This document shows positions 63,786-64,000 of a stretch of 64,000 nucleotides of DNA, piece by piece. The notes beneath the pieces were generated by a model that did no database searches, had not been told where the DNA came from, and saw only the letters and a program-made list of their open reading frames with translations. A program made the translations under genes and the position numbers. Position 1 is the first letter of the stretch; every line of letters begins with the position of its first letter. Source of the DNA: Chitinophagaceae bacterium (lineage in GTDB: Bacteria > Bacteroidota > Bacteroidia > Chitinophagales > Chitinophagaceae); contig JAHBTL010000007.1 in NCBI GenBank assembly GCA_019638615.1, positions 167,809 to 231,808 of the forward strand. Reading direction: 5' to 3'.

Positions 63786-64000
63786 GCATGGAAAGGTGGA
63801 AAGAGTAAGGTAGAAGGTAGAGGGTTGGGATACTTTATTTCCCCACAGCGTCTGCCCGTGAATAGCTTGCGTGTTAGCAGGCGTATTATTTGTATCAGGT
63901 ATTGTAAGCAGGAGGAATGTTGCTTTTATAAGTGCATCCACTTATTTGTTTCCGGTAAAACCTGTTACAACGGCAGGGGTAGTAGCACCCTAATAAAAAG
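63786..64000. other. Window end, no gene recognised
   Basis: About 215 bases. It begins with a purine-rich run of GGAAAGGTGGAAAGAGTAAGG-like words and then unremarkable sequence. A minus-strand frame ending at 63942 is closed by a stop after 14 codons, so it is not a gene end. Confidence 0.4.

Noticed and set aside
63942-64000. Possible gene end on the minus strand at the window edge
   Set aside because: An in-frame stop occurs 14 codons upstream, so there is no continuing reading frame.

Overview
The window looks like chromosome from a member of the Bacteroidota, most likely a Chitinophagaceae-type soil or plant-associated bacterium. The signs are two SusC/SusD pairs, type IX secretion (T9SS) type B sorting domains next to a PorP/SprF protein, an ECF sigma/FecR pair, a hybrid two-component regulator, the rpmB-rpmG-DUF4295 block, and promoters of the form TTG-N18..21-TAnnTTTG. 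The placement is inferred from gene content; no rRNA or tRNA gene was seen.

Layout. 0-6.6 kb: a small lipoprotein, a CBS-pair protein, then a trio on the plus strand (large T9SS-sorted surface protein, PorP/SprF, PorE-like TPR/propeller/OmpA protein). 6.6-18 kb: a row of strong hairpins, a secreted TPR protein, then a first glycan-uptake locus on the minus strand (ECF sigma, FecR, STN-type SusC, SusD, secreted NodB-fold-like hydrolase). 18-22 kb: acetoacetyl-CoA synthetase and a Tat-exported class V aminotransferase-like protein. 22.0-22.75 kb: a gene-free repeat island. 22.8-31 kb: housekeeping genes (radical SAM protein, ftsY, GNAT, DUF4295, rpmG, rpmB, glnS, rpiA) plus a second T9SS cargo protein. 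31-36 kb: S9 peptidase, dolichol-phosphate-mannose-synthase-like glycosyltransferase, DnaQ-like exonuclease, and a 41-residue lipoprotein flanked by its own promoter and terminator.

36.5-49.8 kb is a complete polysaccharide utilisation locus on the minus strand: hybrid sensor/regulator, SusC, SusD, GH2, GH30. A pair of direct repeats upstream of susC is a good candidate operator for the regulator, and a hairpin between susD and GH2 may dampen expression of the enzymes. 49.9-55.1 kb carries envelope genes (cardiolipin synthase, OmpA with TSP3 repeats, RlpA, L,D-transpeptidase).

55.3-59.8 kb is a tight five-gene plus-strand operon: SDR dehydrogenase, ROK kinase lacking the usual zinc motif, SIS sugar isomerase-like protein, MetE-C-terminal-like zinc methyltransferase with all four zinc ligands, and UlaG-like metallo-hydrolase. 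I recognise every family but not the pathway; it is the best candidate for an undescribed catabolic system here. 59.9-64 kb has two GNAT-type proteins, a promoter followed by a 32-codon ORF whose stop abuts a hairpin (attenuator-like), a Rnk/GreA-like protein, and an FMN-dependent glutamate-synthase-family gene split by a single in-frame TAG.

Intergenic DNA carries several repeat families: short hairpin (REP-like) arrays, two MITE-like elements sharing a TGACCAAAAAGGT-type terminus, a palindromic element present twice, and TTTGA-rich inverted arms at three gene borders.
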